From JAEUIE01 sp046350055 (lineage in GTDB: Bacteria; Planctomycetota; Planctomycetia; Gemmatales; HRBIN36), in assembly GCA_046350055.1 (NCBI GenBank), contig JAXMBC010000001.1:2108001-2172000 (forward strand): a DNA stretch of 64,000 nucleotides, read 5' to 3'. Positions 1 to 9,897 of the stretch are shown here, piece after piece. A model generated the notes under the pieces. It was not told where the DNA came from, searched no databases, and worked only from the letters and a program-made list of their open reading frames with translations. The position numbers were made by a program, and so were the translations under genes. The first letter of the stretch is position 1. Each line of letters begins with the position of its first letter.

Positions 1-78
1 ATAACGCATCCTCTTAGCAAACAACCGGTGATGGAAGCATCACCGGTTGACGAAAGTGATTATAAGCAGCTCATTGGC

Positions 79-1518
79 TTACAGCGACCATCCCTTGCGG
101 TACTCAGGCTGGATGTACTGGGCTGCTTCGGAGGCGTTGGTCACCTTCATATTGGGACCGTCCCATTCGAGCCGCTTGCCGACTCTCATCGCTACGTTGC
201 CGAGCAGCATGGTTTCGGTGAAGAGAGCAGCGTAGTCGAAGTTCGAGAACGGCCGTGCGCCACCTCGGATGCCTTCGACCCATTCCTTCTTCATGCCGTA
301 GTCACCGCCGTTATTGCGGGCCAGGGTGATGGCTGGGCCTGCCTGACCGTTAAGCAGTTTGACTTGCTCTTCCTTGGGGAAGTCCTTCTCCGGATAGAGG
401 CGATACTGGGCGCCGTAATCATTAGGAGAGAAGAGAATACCCTTTTCACCCACAATCAGGCTGCCACTGTCTGAAAGCTTCTCGATCATGCCGGTAGCCT
501 TGTCCACTTTGAGGCACTTGGCTAGCAGATCAGTCGGTGGCTGCACCAGTGATGCCTTTCGGCCGTCGGGCAGCAGCACGCGGCCTTCGTACCAGTAGAG
601 CTTACACGGCCCCATGTCGCCACGGGCGGGGAATTCGTAACACACCGAAGCCCAGGCAGGGTAAGTTTCCGAATTGAGCGGGCCATTCACAGCGGAGACT
701 GCAGTCGGGTAGCCCAGCTTGCAGGCCATGAAGGCCATGTTGGCTGTATGGCAAGCCATATCGCCCAATGCACCTGTGCCAAAATCCCAGAAGCCACGCC
801 AGCTGAAGGGATGCAGGCTCTTGTGATATTCCCGGAATGGGGCTGGCCCGAGGAATTCATCCCAGTGCACATGGCTGGGCACCGGTTGTGTAGCGGGGCG
901 AGACGTGATCTCCGGAGCCTGAGGCCACACCGGGCGATTGGTCCAGACGTGAATCTCCTTCACCTGGCCCAGCACACCACCCTGAATCAGTTCCACGGCC
1001 CGACGCAAGCCGTTTTCCGCGGTGCCCTGGTTGCCCATCTGCGAGGTGACCTTCATCTCGCTGGCAGTCTCGCGCATCTTGCGAGCTTCGTGCACGCTGT
1101 GGGTCAATGGCTTCTGGCAATAGACATGCTTGCCCATCTTCATGGCCATGATGGCAGCCACGGCATGTGTATGGTCAGGCGTGCTGACCACGACAGCATC
1201 GATATTCTTGCCTTCAGATTCAAGCATCTTGCGGAAGTCGAAGAACTTCTTGGGATTATGCTTGTCGTCCTTGTTCAAAATCTTGAAGGCGGCATCGACA
1301 TTGTTGTCATCGATATCGCAAATAGCTACGACATCGCCGAGCTTGCTCGCCTGCTCGATGTCGCTGCGTCCTTTGCCACCGACACCAATGCCGGCTATGC
1401 GGAGCTTCTCATTGGGTGAACGGGGCGACAGGTTGGCAGCAGCGGTACCCGCTACCCAAAAGCCCGCGCCTGTGACTGCGGCGGTCTGTAAGAATCCTCG
1501 TCGGCTGGTCGATGACAA
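79..1518 (-). CDS. Tat-exported Gfo/Idh/MocA family oxidoreductase
   Basis: A 479-residue NAD(P)-dependent sugar or inositol-type dehydrogenase of the Gfo/Idh/MocA family. The N-terminus carries a twin-arginine signal (RRGFLQ, residues 6-11) followed by a hydrophobic Ala/Gly stretch, so export by the Tat pathway in folded form is expected. The Rossmann glycine motif GIGVGGKG is at residues 43-50. The family's E-K-P catalytic motif appears as QKP near residue 134, as in many planctomycete paralogues. The C-terminal half is the usual beta-sheet substrate domain. Planctomycetes encode dozens of such exported copies and the substrate cannot be read from sequence. It stands alone on the reverse strand. 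Confidence 0.93.
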   Translation of the reverse strand: MSSTSRRGFLQTAAVTGAGFWVAGTAAANLSPRSPNEKLRIAGIGVGGKGRSDIEQASKLGDVVAICDIDDNNVDAAFKILNKDDKHNPKKFFDFRKMLESEGKNIDAVVVSTPDHTHAVAAIMAMKMGKHVYCQKPLTHSVHEARKMRETASEMKVTSQMGNQGTAENGLRRAVELIQGGVLGQVKEIHVWTNRPVWPQAPEITSRPATQPVPSHVHWDEFLGPAPFREYHKSLHPFSWRGFWDFGTGALGDMACHTANMAFMACKLGYPTAVSAVNGPLNSETYPAWASVCYEFPARGDMGPCKLYWYEGRVLLPDGRKASLVQPPTDLLAKCLKVDKATGMIEKLSDSGSLIVGEKGILFSPNDYGAQYRLYPEKDFPKEEQVKLLNGQAGPAITLARNNGGDYGMKKEWVEGIRGGARPFSNFDYAALFTETMLLGNVAMRVGKRLEWDGPNMKVTNASEAAQYIQPEYRKGWSL

Positions 1519-1772
1519 GACTACACTCCTCGTACAGCTCAGTGAGAGATTGCCAGGCTGAAACCACAGACTGAGAACTGCAGCGTAACACGGTCAACCT
1601 GGAACTGGCAGGTAGCTGAGACTACCATGCCTGCCTGCGAATGCCAGTGAAAAAAAGCAGGCAGCGTCATCTTCGTTCGTATTTCGACCATCATCTCAAT
1701 TGTACGTAAGTACAGTACAGGCAGTGGCAACGAAAATAAAGGACGAGGCCTGTGTGTACGCTCCAACAACCA

Positions 1773-1967
1773 CTAGGGCAACAGATCCAGATGCAGGATC
1801 GATGTCCACGGTATAAACTTCTGCAGCGTCGACTGGCCTTTCAACAGTTCAATCATGACACCAATGGCATCTGCTTGTACCAGTGTCCCATCCAGTGCAG
1901 AGACATTGGCACTGCGCATGACCAGGTGTACCCGTCGTTTCAGCCATTCAGATAGAAGTGGAGTCAT
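1773..1967 (-). CDS. small Sm-like (LSM-type) protein, 64 aa
   Basis: A short reverse-strand gene of 64 codons starting at ATG 1967. The protein reads as alternating hydrophobic beta strands (KRRVHLVMR, DGTLVQADAIGVMIEL) and ends with a FIPWTSILHLDL strand. That pattern of an N-terminal helix, a G-T-L-V strand and a terminal F-I-P-W-x-x-I strand resembles small Sm/Hfq-fold or ribosome-maturation-type proteins in many bacteria. Function is not known; RNA binding or oligomerisation is only an inference from the fold pattern. It lies in the 570-bp space between the MocA-like gene and the divergent P-type ATPase. No strong Shine-Dalgarno is visible. The stretch 1519-1772 downstream of it holds an 8-bp inverted repeat (1631-1664) but no other gene that I can support. 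Confidence 0.6.
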   Translation of the reverse strand: MTPLLSEWLKRRVHLVMRSANVSALDGTLVQADAIGVMIELLKGQSTLQKFIPWTSILHLDLLP

Positions 1968-2089
1968 GGTGAGATTCCATGAAGGGAGAGTGGGCACTGC
2001 AGTGTAACACAGGGCAGGGGGCCGCGAAAAGCATCATCTGGAGTTTGTCGTTCCTAATATCACGTCACCACCCTCTACAATGTCTCACT

Positions 2090-3952
2090 ATGAGCACATC
2101 CAATAATCTCACTCGTCTGGCTATAGCATTGCTGGCCATCGTGGCCATTGTGGCCCACTTGGTACTACGGTGGGGCTTTGCAGCCGGACTATCTCCCTTG
2201 CCATGGTGGGTGCAGCTGCCGTTGTGGATCGCTCTGACGCTTGGTGGCATACCGCTGGTCTTCGATCTACTCCGCAAGGCGCTCAATCGTGAGTTTGGTT
2301 CCGATCTGCTCGCTGGCATCTCCATCGTCACGTCGGTCATTCTCGGCGAATACCTGGCAGGCACCTTTGTCGTGCTGATGCTCTCCGGGGGCGAGGCTCT
2401 CGAAGCCTATGCAGTCGAAAATGCTTCCTCGGTGCTAAGGGCCCTGGCAAAACGTATGCCCGCGGTTGCGCATCGCCGAAATGGCACCCAGCAGGATGAC
2501 ATCAAGCTGGACGAAGTGAAGATTGGTGACACACTGGTCGTCTATCCCCATGAAATTTGTCCTGTCGATGGTACCGTGCTCGAAGGGCATGGGACCATGG
2601 ACGAGTCCTATCTCACGGGAGAACCCTATCTGCTGCCGAAGTCCCCCGGCGTAGCAGTGCTCTCCGGTTCCATCAATGGTGAAGCGGTACTGGTCATCCA
2701 GGCCGACAAGCTGGCTATCGATTCCCGCTATGCCAAGATCATGCAGGTGATGAAGGACAGCGAACAGCATCGTCCGCAACTTCGCCGACTGGGAGATCAG
2801 CTGGGAGCGTGGTACACGCCCATCGCCGTCGTCATCGCGGTGGCAGCCTGGATTTTCAGTGGCGAAGCTACACGATTCCTGGCTGTACTGGTCGTGGCGA
2901 CACCATGCCCGCTGCTCATTTCCATTCCAGTCGCCATCATTGGCGCGATCTCGCTGGCCGCACGTCGTGGCATCATCATCAAGAATCCGGCTGCCCTCGA
3001 GACATTGGAAACCTGTAGTACCGCCATCTTTGATAAGACTGGTACTTTGACCTACGGGAAGCCTGAACTTACTGAGATACTGCCTGCCAATGGTTTCCGG
3101 CCTGACGACATCCTGCGCTGGACAGCCAGCCTGGAACGGTATTCGAAGCATCCGCTGGCTTCGGCGATCATTTACGCGGCAGAGAGCAAAGGCCTGGCGC
3201 TGCAGACTACGGAGCATGTCAGTGAGAAGCCCGGGCAGGGACTCACCGGCAAGCTCGCAGGCAGGGAGATCCTCGTCTCGCATCGAAGGAAGTTGTTGAA
3301 GTCACAACCTGAGCTGGCAAGCCAATTACCGCCAGTAGCTGAAGGAATGGAATGCGTGATTCTCGTAGACAGCAAGTATGCCGCAGCGATGCGCTTTCGT
3401 GATCAGCCCCGCAGCGATGGCAAGCCTTTCATTGATCACTTGCGTCCACGACATGGCATCCATCGTATCCTGCTCGTCTCAGGCGACCGGGAGAGCGAAG
3501 TCGAATACCTCGCCAAGCTGGTGGGCATTCAGGAGACGTACTCCTCGCAGACACCGGAACAGAAGCTCGACCTGGTGCGGAAGGAAACCGCAGCAGCACC
3601 CACCGTCTTCCTGGGCGATGGCATCAACGACGCCCCAGCCCTGACCGCCGCCACCGTCGGCATCGCCTTCGGGCAAAACAGCGATATCACTGCCGAAGCC
3701 GCTGACGCGGTCATTCTCGAAAGCAGCCTGGGCAAGGTCGATGAACTGCTTCATATCGGCCAACGCATGCGGAACATCGCGCTGCAAAGTGCAGTTGGTG
3801 GCATGGCTCTCAGTGTGATTGGTATGCTGGTGGCCGCCGCAGGGTACCTGCCCCCGGTGATGGGTGCAATCTGTCAGGAAGTGATTGATGTCTTCGCCGT
3901 GTTGAATGCCTTACGTGTTGCCTGGCCGCCGAAAAACTTGACGGATTATTGA
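2090..3952 (+). CDS. P1B-type heavy-metal translocating ATPase
   Basis: About 620 residues; membrane pump expelling or importing a transition metal with ATP. Visible motifs are TGEP (near residue 175, actuator domain), DKTGT with the phosphorylated Asp (near 314), the P1B-specific HP motif (SKHPLA) and GDGIND (near 508). The intramembrane metal motif reads T-P-C-P (near 270) rather than C-P-C. There is no N-terminal cytosolic metal-binding HMA domain, since membrane segments begin within the first 25 residues. I chose ATG 2090 because the longer upstream reading (from 1979) adds a non-membrane, non-conserved leader. The metal is unknown; the T-P-C motif argues against a standard copper or zinc pump. 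Confidence 0.92.
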   Translation: MSTSNNLTRLAIALLAIVAIVAHLVLRWGFAAGLSPLPWWVQLPLWIALTLGGIPLVFDLLRKALNREFGSDLLAGISIVTSVILGEYLAGTFVVLMLSGGEALEAYAVENASSVLRALAKRMPAVAHRRNGTQQDDIKLDEVKIGDTLVVYPHEICPVDGTVLEGHGTMDESYLTGEPYLLPKSPGVAVLSGSINGEAVLVIQADKLAIDSRYAKIMQVMKDSEQHRPQLRRLGDQLGAWYTPIAVVIAVAAWIFSGEATRFLAVLVVATPCPLLISIPVAIIGAISLAARRGIIIKNPAALETLETCSTAIFDKTGTLTYGKPELTEILPANGFRPDDILRWTASLERYSKHPLASAIIYAAESKGLALQTTEHVSEKPGQGLTGKLAGREILVSHRRKLLKSQPELASQLPPVAEGMECVILVDSKYAAAMRFRDQPRSDGKPFIDHLRPRHGIHRILLVSGDRESEVEYLAKLVGIQETYSSQTPEQKLDLVRKETAAAPTVFLGDGINDAPALTAATVGIAFGQNSDITAEAADAVILESSLGKVDELLHIGQRMRNIALQSAVGGMALSVIGMLVAAAGYLPPVMGAICQEVIDVFAVLNALRVAWPPKNLTDY

Positions 3953-4136
3953 CAAGTAAATGTAGTGCATCAATCGTCCGAAGCGTAGCGAGTTCACGCT
4001 AAGACAGAACTTCAGCAGTTTCTAATTCCATTTGCTAGATTGACTTCTCCTTGTCGTACGATGAAAATGTGGACGTTTCAAGTAAAAGTAGGTGGTAAGC
4101 ACTCCCCCGTTCAACTGATTCGTGAAGGACTGACAC

Positions 4137-4304
4137 ATGAAGAGTACTTCGCGATTGAATTTCCTGGTTCTGATTGCCTTCGTCATCGTTGCAATCGCGT
4201 ATCTGCTTTATCGATACGCAACCTTTGCAGAAGAACGACAGAAGATCTATGGCGACAGGATGCCAGCAATTTGCGTTCCAGAGTACGGCGAATACAGGTC
4301 GTAG
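4137..4304 (+). CDS. small single-pass membrane protein, 55 aa
   Basis: A 55-codon reading frame with ATG at 4137, preceded by GAAGGAC about six bases upstream. Residues 8-24 form a clean hydrophobic helix (FLVLIAFVIVAIAYLL), followed by positively charged and polar residues (YRYATFAEERQK). The hydrophobic helix and good ribosome-binding site support a real gene. No family is recognised. It sits between the P-type ATPase and the WD40 kinase, on the same strand as both; no shared operon is evident. Confidence 0.45.
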   Translation: MKSTSRLNFLVLIAFVIVAIAYLLYRYATFAEERQKIYGDRMPAICVPEYGEYRS

Positions 4305-4403
4305 CCCTTTCCGTGTGCATCACTAGTTCACTCTGATTTGATTGTGCGCTCAGCACTTATGACGTAGTCTTATGCAGATTCATGCAGCGCTGCGACTAAC
4401 ATA

Positions 4404-7400
4404 ATGCCTGTCACGCCCAATACTTCCGTCACGTTGCCGTTTCCGCAATCCGCTCTTTTTGGCGAGTCGGGACCGGCTGACACTATTGCAAATGCGTCGA
4501 TCTGGCACACTCCGCCGCCCTTGCCTGCCATTCCCGGCTATGAACTTAAGGAAGAACTGGGACGCGGTGGTATGGGTATTGTGTATCGGGCCCGCGATCC
4601 CGAACTTAAGCGGCTGGTCGCGATCAAGATGCTGCTCGATCCCGAGTTTGCCAGTGCCGAACAGCGGCTGCGGTTCAAGATCGAAGCTGAGGCGGTTGCC
4701 CAACTCAAACATCCTAACATCGTGCAAGTGTACGAACTCGGCGAAGTGGTAGGTCTTGCGGGTACCACGCATCCCTTTATGGTGCTCGAATTTGTCGATG
4801 GGCCGAATCTCTTCCGCTACATGCGGCAGCACCAGTTTACGCAGAATGAAGCTGCCTCGCTGATGATCATTCTGGCCCGCGCGATCCAGCATGCTCATGA
4901 CCATGGACTGATCCATCGCGATCTCAAGCCAGCGAATATCCTGCTGCATCAGGAAGCCTCGACTGACAGCAGCACCCAGGAGCGGACCAGGCTCTTACCG
5001 TTCACTCCCAAGATCACCGACTTCGGCCTGGTCAAAGCGCTGGTTTTTGAAGGCGAAGGCCGCCGCGACCTGACTCGTCCGGAACTGATGGTAGGAACAC
5101 CCCAGTATATGGCTCCGGAGCAGGCCAACCCCTCGCCCCAGGCCATGAGCAGTTCCGTCGATATCTATTCGCTTGGGGTCATCTTCTACGAACTCCTGAC
5201 GGGCAGGCTGCCTTACGACGATAAAGATATTCTGAAGATGCTGATGGAAGTGCAGACAATCGAACCACCATCACCGCGTAAGCTGCAGCCTCGTGTCTCG
5301 GCAGACCTGGATACCATTTGTCTGAAATGCCTGAGCAAGAAGCCGGAGGACCGTTATCGCTCGGCAGCTGCACTTGCTGATGATCTGACACGGTTTCTGA
5401 ATCATGAGCCGATACACGCCCGGCCCCTCTCCGAGTGGCAACGGGTTGCCAAGTGGATGCGGCGGCATCCCATGGTCGCGACTCTCGTTGGTTTGCTTTT
5501 CAGTGTGGTAAGTATCGCCCTCGTCGTTATCGGCTACCTCTGGTACGAAGCAGAGAGAAAGCGTGAGGAAGCAGAACGAAATGCGCGGAACACCGAAATA
5601 GCACGGGACGTCGCTCGTACTTCAGAAAAAGCGGCTCGTGATGCTGAGACCCTCGCCAAGCAGGCAGAAAAAGATGCCCGGGATTCGGAAAAAGCGACCT
5701 GGGGGAATCTCTATTTCAGCAAGATCGCCCAAGCCGATCTGCTGCTGCGCCAGGGGCAGATCGTTCGATCCAACATGCTGCTCAATACCATTCGCAAGAG
5801 TGATCAGTTGAAGGACTCCCGTTGCTGGGAGTGGTATTACCTTCGACAGATCTGCAATCCCATGCAGCATGTGCTGACGGATACGCAGGATTACGTGCAA
5901 CAACTCCAGTTTCATCCATCGGGAGAGTCATTCTTCGCGGCCGAGGGCGCAGAGTTCTTTGGTGACCAGAAGGAGGAAGACTTCCGTGGGCGGTTGCTGC
6001 AGTTTCGCTATGTTTCGTCAGCGGATAAATGGGTCAGTCGAGTGGTCTATGTCGCACCGGTGCCGATAAGGCGCATGTCGCTGATGGATCACGGCAACAG
6101 AGCAGTAGTCCTCGACTTCAAAGGGAATCTGGTCCTGGTTGATACGCAGCGGGTAGGCGAGACGCAGACAATCGAAAATGTGCCGATCATCGCACAGTTG
6201 AAACAATGGCAGGCTGCAAGTCAAAGTACGCTCGTTCTGCTCGCGCAGCCCGGCAGTAACACGCTGGAGTTGTACGATATTCGCGAGGAGCGTATCGCCA
6301 GGAGTATCACCCTGCCCGAGGCAGTAGTACGTTTCTGTATCTCTGCAAATGGCAAACGCATCGGCTATGCCCTCAAAGATGGCACACTGGGATGCTGGGA
6401 TGTCGACGCTGGTAAAACACTCTGGACGCAAGCCATGAAGGGCGAATGGCAGCAACCGGTCCTTGATGATGCCGGTGTGACTCTCGCAGTATGGACCTCG
6501 ACAGGCCTCTGGCAATGGCTCGATGCCAATACGGGCAAGGTTCTCAAGCAGGGTACTCCCTGGGGAATCAAGTCTCTGGAACTTTCATCCAGGGGCGATC
6601 GTCTTGCTGTGTTGCTCGCACAATATGCTGGCGAGGATGTTTATGTGTACCGCAGGGATGCTGCGGGTGCAATCGATGAAATGCCCCTCGTGTTGCGCGG
6701 GCATCGTGGAAGAATCTACGGTTATTCCTTTCATCCGAATGGTCAGTTGATGCTGTCGTATGGAGCCGATGGCACGACGCGTGTCTGGGATACGAGTGAC
6801 ATTCCCGGAAAGGCAGGGCAATTACTCAATTCCTGTATAGGCCATCAGGGCACCGTGCTTTCCGCCGCCTTTGACCCCCAGGGGCAACAACTGATCAGCG
6901 GCGGCATGGATGCCAATGTCATGGTCTGGAAAACTCGGGCAACTATCGAAAAGGATCAGATTCAGGCCCGGTTCAACTGTGGCGGCGAATGGATCAGCGC
7001 ATACCGTTTCCTCGATGGAAGCAGCAAGCTTGCCGTCTTCGAACATCAGAACAGTACTCTCCGCATCATCGATATGAAGACAAGAGAGCAACTGGCCATG
7101 CATACACTGGTGGGAGTAACCAAGCTCTTCCGTGCTCCACGTTATGATGCCGTGTTCTCTCCCTCGGGCGAACAGCTGGCGGTGACGAACAGCGTTGGTG
7201 ATAAGGCAATGGTGTTCGCAACGCGCACTGGCAAACTACTCTGGGAAACCCCGTCGTTCGGCGGTCGTATCCTGCACACACATTTCAGCGGCGATGGCCA
7301 GCGTCTGCTGATTGCCGGTCATTTTCCACAACCCGGCGCTACCAATCGCTCCATCCCCTTTAAGGCAGGTTTCCAGGTTTATGATACCACTTCACAACAG

Positions 7401-7988
7401 TTGCTCTGCAATGCAACAGTACCTGCCTACTACTTTGGCTGGGCTCTCAATCACGATGGCAGTGCCGTGGCGTCCACCCAGCGACGAGCCGACAACAAAT
7501 TCTACCTCGGCGTCAACCTGGTGAACCAGCAAGGCAAGGAACTGTTTGCTGTACCCATTGCCATGAATCGAGCCTTCAGCCTTGCGTTCAGCCCCGATGG
7601 CAAATGGATCACCTGCAGTAACTTCGACCCGTTCAATAACAACATCGGCCTCTGGAACGCCAGCAACGGTGAGAAGCAGTGGCAGCAGTTCAATTCCCTG
7701 GAATCAACGCATGTCACCTTCAGCAAAGACAGTCGTCGTATTTTCTCCACCAATTACAACAGTGATGTGGTGTTGTTTGATACACTCACCGGCAACGAGG
7801 TGCTGACGCTCAAACAGCATGGTACGCCACGTGAGAATGATTACGCCCTGTCGCCCAAGGTAGTGCTCAGCGAGGACGAAACAGTCATGGCAGTACACGG
7901 GTGGGATGCAGGCATCTCGCTCTGGCACGCTTTCCCGCGCGACGCCTACAATCGTGATCCCAAACGCTTCGAGAAGTTCAGCAAGTAG
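4404..7988 (+). CDS. membrane Ser/Thr protein kinase with WD40 sensor domain
   Basis: A 1194-residue Hanks-type kinase. The kinase domain spans roughly residues 45-330, with glycine loop GRGGMG (near 53), catalytic HRDLKPAN (near 171) and DFG (near 208). A single transmembrane segment follows at about 355-378. Then comes a charged Ala/Glu/Lys-rich coiled-coil stretch to about residue 430, and a long C-terminal region of repeated W-D and S-P-D/S-x-D-G segments forming WD40-like blades. This is a common planctomycete architecture: cytosolic kinase, membrane anchor, and beta-propeller as ligand or partner sensor. Substrates are unknown. It is monocistronic, and the next gene is convergent 14 bases downstream. 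Confidence 0.95.
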   Translation: MPVTPNTSVTLPFPQSALFGESGPADTIANASIWHTPPPLPAIPGYELKEELGRGGMGIVYRARDPELKRLVAIKMLLDPEFASAEQRLRFKIEAEAVAQLKHPNIVQVYELGEVVGLAGTTHPFMVLEFVDGPNLFRYMRQHQFTQNEAASLMIILARAIQHAHDHGLIHRDLKPANILLHQEASTDSSTQERTRLLPFTPKITDFGLVKALVFEGEGRRDLTRPELMVGTPQYMAPEQANPSPQAMSSSVDIYSLGVIFYELLTGRLPYDDKDILKMLMEVQTIEPPSPRKLQPRVSADLDTICLKCLSKKPEDRYRSAAALADDLTRFLNHEPIHARPLSEWQRVAKWMRRHPMVATLVGLLFSVVSIALVVIGYLWYEAERKREEAERNARNTEIARDVARTSEKAARDAETLAKQAEKDARDSEKATWGNLYFSKIAQADLLLRQGQIVRSNMLLNTIRKSDQLKDSRCWEWYYLRQICNPMQHVLTDTQDYVQQLQFHPSGESFFAAEGAEFFGDQKEEDFRGRLLQFRYVSSADKWVSRVVYVAPVPIRRMSLMDHGNRAVVLDFKGNLVLVDTQRVGETQTIENVPIIAQLKQWQAASQSTLVLLAQPGSNTLELYDIREERIARSITLPEAVVRFCISANGKRIGYALKDGTLGCWDVDAGKTLWTQAMKGEWQQPVLDDAGVTLAVWTSTGLWQWLDANTGKVLKQGTPWGIKSLELSSRGDRLAVLLAQYAGEDVYVYRRDAAGAIDEMPLVLRGHRGRIYGYSFHPNGQLMLSYGADGTTRVWDTSDIPGKAGQLLNSCIGHQGTVLSAAFDPQGQQLISGGMDANVMVWKTRATIEKDQIQARFNCGGEWISAYRFLDGSSKLAVFEHQNSTLRIIDMKTREQLAMHTLVGVTKLFRAPRYDAVFSPSGEQLAVTNSVGDKAMVFATRTGKLLWETPSFGGRILHTHFSGDGQRLLIAGHFPQPGATNRSIPFKAGFQVYDTTSQQLLCNATVPAYYFGWALNHDGSAVASTQRRADNKFYLGVNLVNQQGKELFAVPIAMNRAFSLAFSPDGKWITCSNFDPFNNNIGLWNASNGEKQWQQFNSLESTHVTFSKDSRRIFSTNYNSDVVLFDTLTGNEVLTLKQHGTPRENDYALSPKVVLSEDETVMAVHGWDAGISLWHAFPRDAYNRDPKRFEKFSK

Positions 7989-8002
7989 TGCTTCCTGGCC
8001 GC

Positions 8003-9205
8003 TTACCGGCGCAGGGCAGCGTATGCCTTGAGTCCTTCAGCGAGTATCTTTACCGAAGCTCGCAGATCTTCTTCTTTCAGCACATAGGCAATACGTACTT
8101 CATTCAGACCCAGACTGGGCGTGACATAGAAGCCATTGGCCGGGGCTACCATGACTGTTGCCCCGTTGTACGAGAAGTCGGACAGGAGCCAGGTCGCAAA
8201 GTCATCGCAATCACGCACAGGTAGTCGGGCGATGAAGTAGAAAGCTCCTTCGGGTTTACGCAGAAATACGCCGGGTATTTCTGAAAGCCCCTTGAACAGA
8301 ATGTCACGCCGCTTCTGATACTCGGACACCACATTCAAGGTGTACTCCGGCTCCAGTTCTGTCGCTGCCACTGCGATATACTGGGCCAGCCCTGGCGGCG
8401 ATAACCTCCCCTGAGCCATTCGCATGCACGCCCCGTACACTTCCTGATTGCGTGTGACCAGGCAGCCCAGGCGAATACCACACGCACTGTAGCGCTTCGA
8501 CAGGCTGTCCACGACAATGACATGCTGTTCCATGCCGGGTAGCGTCAGGGTGCTGACAGCCTTGTTGCCATCGTAGACGAACTCACGATAGACTTCGTCG
8601 GCCAGCAGATAGATGCCCTTGTCTTTGCAGAACTGGGCGACCATCTGCAGTTCCTCCCGGGTGTAGACCGTCCCGGTGGGATTGCTGGGGTTGCAGAGAA
8701 TGACCATCTTCGTCCTGGCAGTGTAATGCTTGTCCCATTCACTGCGAGGTGGCAGATGGAATCCATCTTCTCCCTTGCTCAGCAGTGGCTTCAGCACCAC
8801 GCCGGCCATCATGGCGAACGAGCGATAGTTGGTGTAGAACGGCTCCACGACGAGCACCTCATCGCCCGGGTTGCAGCAGGCATACATGGCAAAGAGGATG
8901 GCTTCACTGCCACCAGTGGTAGCCAGGATTTCATTGGTCTTGAGATCGATGCCCAGTTTCTTGTAGTAAGCCTGCAGCGACGCAACATATTCCGGCGTGC
9001 CACCGGAAGGGGAGTAGGCGTAGACTTTGTCCTTGAGGGTCTGCAACCGCTGTCGCATTACAGCCGGGGTTTCAATATCAGGCTGGCCGATGTTGAGGTG
9101 ATAAACATGTACTCCCTTCTTCCTGGCAGCATCTGCATAGGGAGCCAGCTTGCGGATCGGCGAAGCGGGCATCAGCAAGCCACGCTCAGAGATGGATAGC
9201 GACAT
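8003..9205 (-). CDS. PLP-dependent class I/II aminotransferase
   Basis: A 400-residue fold-type I aminotransferase of the aspartate/aromatic group. Evidence includes the N-terminal substrate segment HLNIGQPDIETP, the N-P-S-N-P-T-G cofactor motif (CNPSNPTGTVYT), the D-E-V-Y-R-E-F segment, and the PLP-binding lysine in SLSKRYSACGIR with the phosphate-binding arginine just after it. It probably interconverts an amino acid and 2-oxo acid; the specific substrate cannot be read. The gene is convergent with the WD40 kinase and stands apart from the methyltransferase upstream on the same strand. Confidence 0.9.
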   Translation of the reverse strand: MSLSISERGLLMPASPIRKLAPYADAARKKGVHVYHLNIGQPDIETPAVMRQRLQTLKDKVYAYSPSGGTPEYVASLQAYYKKLGIDLKTNEILATTGGSEAILFAMYACCNPGDEVLVVEPFYTNYRSFAMMAGVVLKPLLSKGEDGFHLPPRSEWDKHYTARTKMVILCNPSNPTGTVYTREELQMVAQFCKDKGIYLLADEVYREFVYDGNKAVSTLTLPGMEQHVIVVDSLSKRYSACGIRLGCLVTRNQEVYGACMRMAQGRLSPPGLAQYIAVAATELEPEYTLNVVSEYQKRRDILFKGLSEIPGVFLRKPEGAFYFIARLPVRDCDDFATWLLSDFSYNGATVMVAPANGFYVTPSLGLNEVRIAYVLKEEDLRASVKILAEGLKAYAALRR

Positions 9206-9296
9206 GGAATAACCTCAATGATGAGGTTCATTGTAGCGGAAAGAGTTGAGAGTGAGAGGTAAGATGGTGACACAGACTTACCTGCTGTGCCACTAG

Positions 9297-9896
9297 TTAC
9301 TTTGCCCCAATCGTCGCCAGCCATGCCTTTGCAGGTCCATATGCACTGGCTTGTGTCAGATAGGCAGTTGGTTCGATACTCTCCACCACCCAGCCATTGC
9401 GAAAGCTATCCCGTATCTCCTGCTGAGTCACCCGGCGTGGTCCTTCCGTGCCGGGCTGGTGCTCGCTGAAGCAGATCAGATAGAGTTTGGCCCCCGGTTT
9501 GAGATGCCGTCGGATATTCTCGGTGTACCGGGGCCGATCCTTGTCATTGAAGACATGGAAGACACCCGCATCGATCGCTGTGTCAAACAGCCCCAGGTCG
9601 GGCAGTTTCAGGACATTGGCCACCTGGAACGTGACGGGTAAATCACGATGGCCCAGACGTGCTTTCGCCTGCTCTATGGCCTGAGGCACGAGGTCAAAGG
9701 CAACTACAGGGTGCCCCCGTTCAGCCAGGTAGATGGCATTGCACCCGGTGCCACAACCGATGTCGAGCACGTTCCCTATGATCTTGCCCGCTTCAGCCAG
9801 TTGCACAATAGCGGGCTGGGTCGCATCGATCTCCCAGGCCGGTTTACCGGTGTAGATCTGGTGAAAGAAATCGATGCTAAGCGAAGTTGCGGCCAT
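9297..9896 (-). CDS. class I SAM-dependent methyltransferase
   Basis: About 199 residues when started at ATG 9896. The SAM-binding motif I is VLDIGCGTGCNAIYLA, followed by an acidic residue ending strand 2 (VVAFDLVP) and an FDTAIDAGVFHVF post-motif segment. This is the pattern of small thiopurine/tellurite-type or UbiE-like methyltransferases; the substrate is unknown. I chose ATG 9896 because the stop of the upstream gene lies one base before it (TGA-C-ATG), which suggests translational coupling. It is the last gene of a compact three-gene reverse-strand run. Confidence 0.88.
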   Translation of the reverse strand: MAATSLSIDFFHQIYTGKPAWEIDATQPAIVQLAEAGKIIGNVLDIGCGTGCNAIYLAERGHPVVAFDLVPQAIEQAKARLGHRDLPVTFQVANVLKLPDLGLFDTAIDAGVFHVFNDKDRPRYTENIRRHLKPGAKLYLICFSEHQPGTEGPRRVTQQEIRDSFRNGWVVESIEPTAYLTQASAYGPAKAWLATIGAK

Positions 9897-9897
9897 G

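Noticed and set aside
1979..2089. Longer start for the P-type ATPase
   Set aside because: The added 37 residues are not family-like; the downstream ATG directly precedes the first membrane helix.
4040..4336. 98-codon forward reading frame upstream of the WD40 kinase
   Set aside because: Polar, Arg/Ser-rich composition without a ribosome-binding site; it overlaps the better-supported 55-codon membrane protein in another frame.
5410..5450. CGGCCCCTCTCCGAG sequence resembling the CTCTCCC repeats
   Set aside because: It codes for the conserved R-P-L-S-E-W segment after planctomycete kinase domains and has no palindromic arm.
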